A DNA stretch of 5,099 bases, taken from Hydrogenophilales bacterium. GTDB lineage: Bacteria > Pseudomonadota > Gammaproteobacteria > Burkholderiales > Thiobacillaceae. Below, piece by piece: positions 4,347-5,099 of this stretch. Position numbers and translations under genes: made by a program. The DNA is taken from the NCBI GenBank assembly GCA_011391655.1, contig JAABQE010000001.1:1-5099 (forward strand), in the 5' to 3' direction. Positions within the stretch are counted from its first letter, which is position 1. Each line of letters starts with the position of its first letter. Below the pieces are notes generated by a model, which saw nothing but the letters and a program-made list of their open reading frames with translations, was not told the DNA's origin and ran no database searches.

Positions 4347-5099
4347 CTATTTCTCGTCGCCCTCCTCGGCCTGCTGCTGCAGCGCCCACATGTGGGCGTA
4401 CATGCCATTCATCGCTAGCAGTTCGGGATGGCGTCCGCGCTCGACGATGCGGCCGCCTTCCATCACCAGGATCTCGTCGGCTTCGACCACGGTGGACAGC
4501 CGGTGCGCGATGATCAGGCTGGTGCGGCTTTTGGCGATTTCGAGCAGTTCGGCCTGGATGGCTTTTTCGGTTTTGGTGTCGAGCGCCGAGGTGGCTTCGT
4601 CGAGGATCAGGATGACCGGGTTTTTCAGCAGGGTGCGGGCGATGGCGACGCGCTGTTTTTCGCCGCCGGACAGTTTGAGGCCGCGCTCGCCGACGATGCT
4701 GTCCCAGCCTTGCGGCAGGCTTTCGATGAAATGCAGGATGTGGGCGGCGCGCGCGGCTTCGATGACTTCGTCGCGGCGGGCCTCGGGGCGACCGTAGGCG
4801 ATGTTGTAGTAGATGCTGTCGTTGAACAGCACGGTGTCTTGCGGCACCACGCCGATGGCGGCGCGCAGGCTGTCTTGCGTCACGTGGCGGATGTCCTGGC
4901 CGTCGATGCGGATGCTGCCGCTGCCGACGTCGTAGAAGCGGAACAGCAAGCGCGCCAGGGTGGATTTGCCGGCGCCGCTGGAGCCGACGGCGGCGACGGT
5001 TTTGCCCGCCGGAATGGTAAAGCTGACGTCGTGCAAAATCGGGCGGTCGGCGTTGTAGGCAAAGTTCACGTGGTCGAACTTCACTTCGCCCGCCACCAC
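4347..5099 (-). CDS. ABC exporter, ATP-binding domain (ATM1/MsbA type), partial
   Basis: The last 250 or so residues of an ABC half-transporter; the 5' part with the six transmembrane helices lies beyond the right edge. The first in-window codon is an internal GTG, not a start. The ATPase domain is complete: Walker [10 protein letters not shown] (39-47), Q-loop VPQDTVLF (Gln87), signature LSGGEKQR (143-150), Walker B VILILDE (162-168, catalytic Glu168) and the H-loop His199 (IIAHRLST). The segment [15 protein letters not shown] is typical of the ATM1/HMT1 branch, whose members export glutathione-type or metal-sulfur compounds across the inner membrane; lipid A or multidrug exporters of the MsbA type are alternatives. 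It ends with an acidic tail ([10 protein letters not shown]). It is transcribed toward the regulator operon, which has its own promoter. Confidence 0.92.
   Translation of the reverse strand: MVAGEVKFDHVNFAYNADRPILHDVSFTIPAGKTVAAVGSSGAGKSTLARLLFRFYDVGSGSIRIDGQDIRHVTQDSLRAAIGVVPQDTVLFNDSIYYNIAYGRPEARRDEVIEAARAAHILHFIESLPQGWDSIVGERGLKLSGGEKQRVAIARTLLKNPVILILDEATSALDTKTEKAIQAELLEIAKSRTSLIIAHRLSTVVEADEILVMEGGRIVERGRHPELLAMNGMYAHMWALQQQAEEGDEK

Overview
The window looks like chromosomal DNA from a GC-rich proteobacterium, most likely a betaproteobacterium. The reasons are an E. coli-type LexA with CTGT-N8-ACAG boxes, an ATM1-type ABC exporter half-molecule, a CspA-family protein and a YecA-type SEC-C protein. 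The assignment rests on protein families I recognise, not on a search, and a gammaproteobacterium is possible.

Left third (1-1171). The 5' end of a Phd/YefM antitoxin gene runs off the left edge on the minus strand. It has a good sigma70 promoter and an operator made of two GTAC boxes. Next comes lexA (minus, 194-796). Two abutting SOS boxes lie between lexA and a divergent small gene of DUF4258 type (917-1171), and promoter-like hexamers for both directions overlap them. The small gene is therefore probably in the SOS regulon together with lexA.

Middle (1172-2412). A type II toxin-antitoxin operon (Gp49/HigB-like toxin plus XRE antitoxin, plus strand) begins at a perfect 16-bp palindrome. 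That palindrome is nearly the same as the phd operator at the left edge, so the two systems may be cross-regulated. After the antitoxin lies a decayed, frameshifted copy of the tail of the DUF4258 gene, so the operon is flanked by imperfect direct repeats. A strong bidirectional terminator separates this region from a cold-shock gene (minus, 2152-2355).

Right part (2413-5099, all minus). A YecA/UPF0149 family gene with a C-terminal SEC-C zinc motif overlaps by ATGA with a 3'-truncated nucleotidyltransferase gene. That gene overlaps by ATGA with a frameshifted winged-helix regulator gene. The regulator/nucleotidyltransferase pair resembles an AbiEi/AbiEii-like module in decay. A 22-bp inverted repeat brackets its predicted promoter, and a 26-bp perfect palindrome sits at one of the frameshift sites. 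The right edge holds the ATPase domain of an ABC exporter whose 5' part lies outside the window.

Overall, this is a cluster of small stress and toxin-antitoxin-like modules, two or three of them partly decayed, packed between housekeeping genes. I see no transposase, integrase, tRNA, rRNA or CRISPR array.
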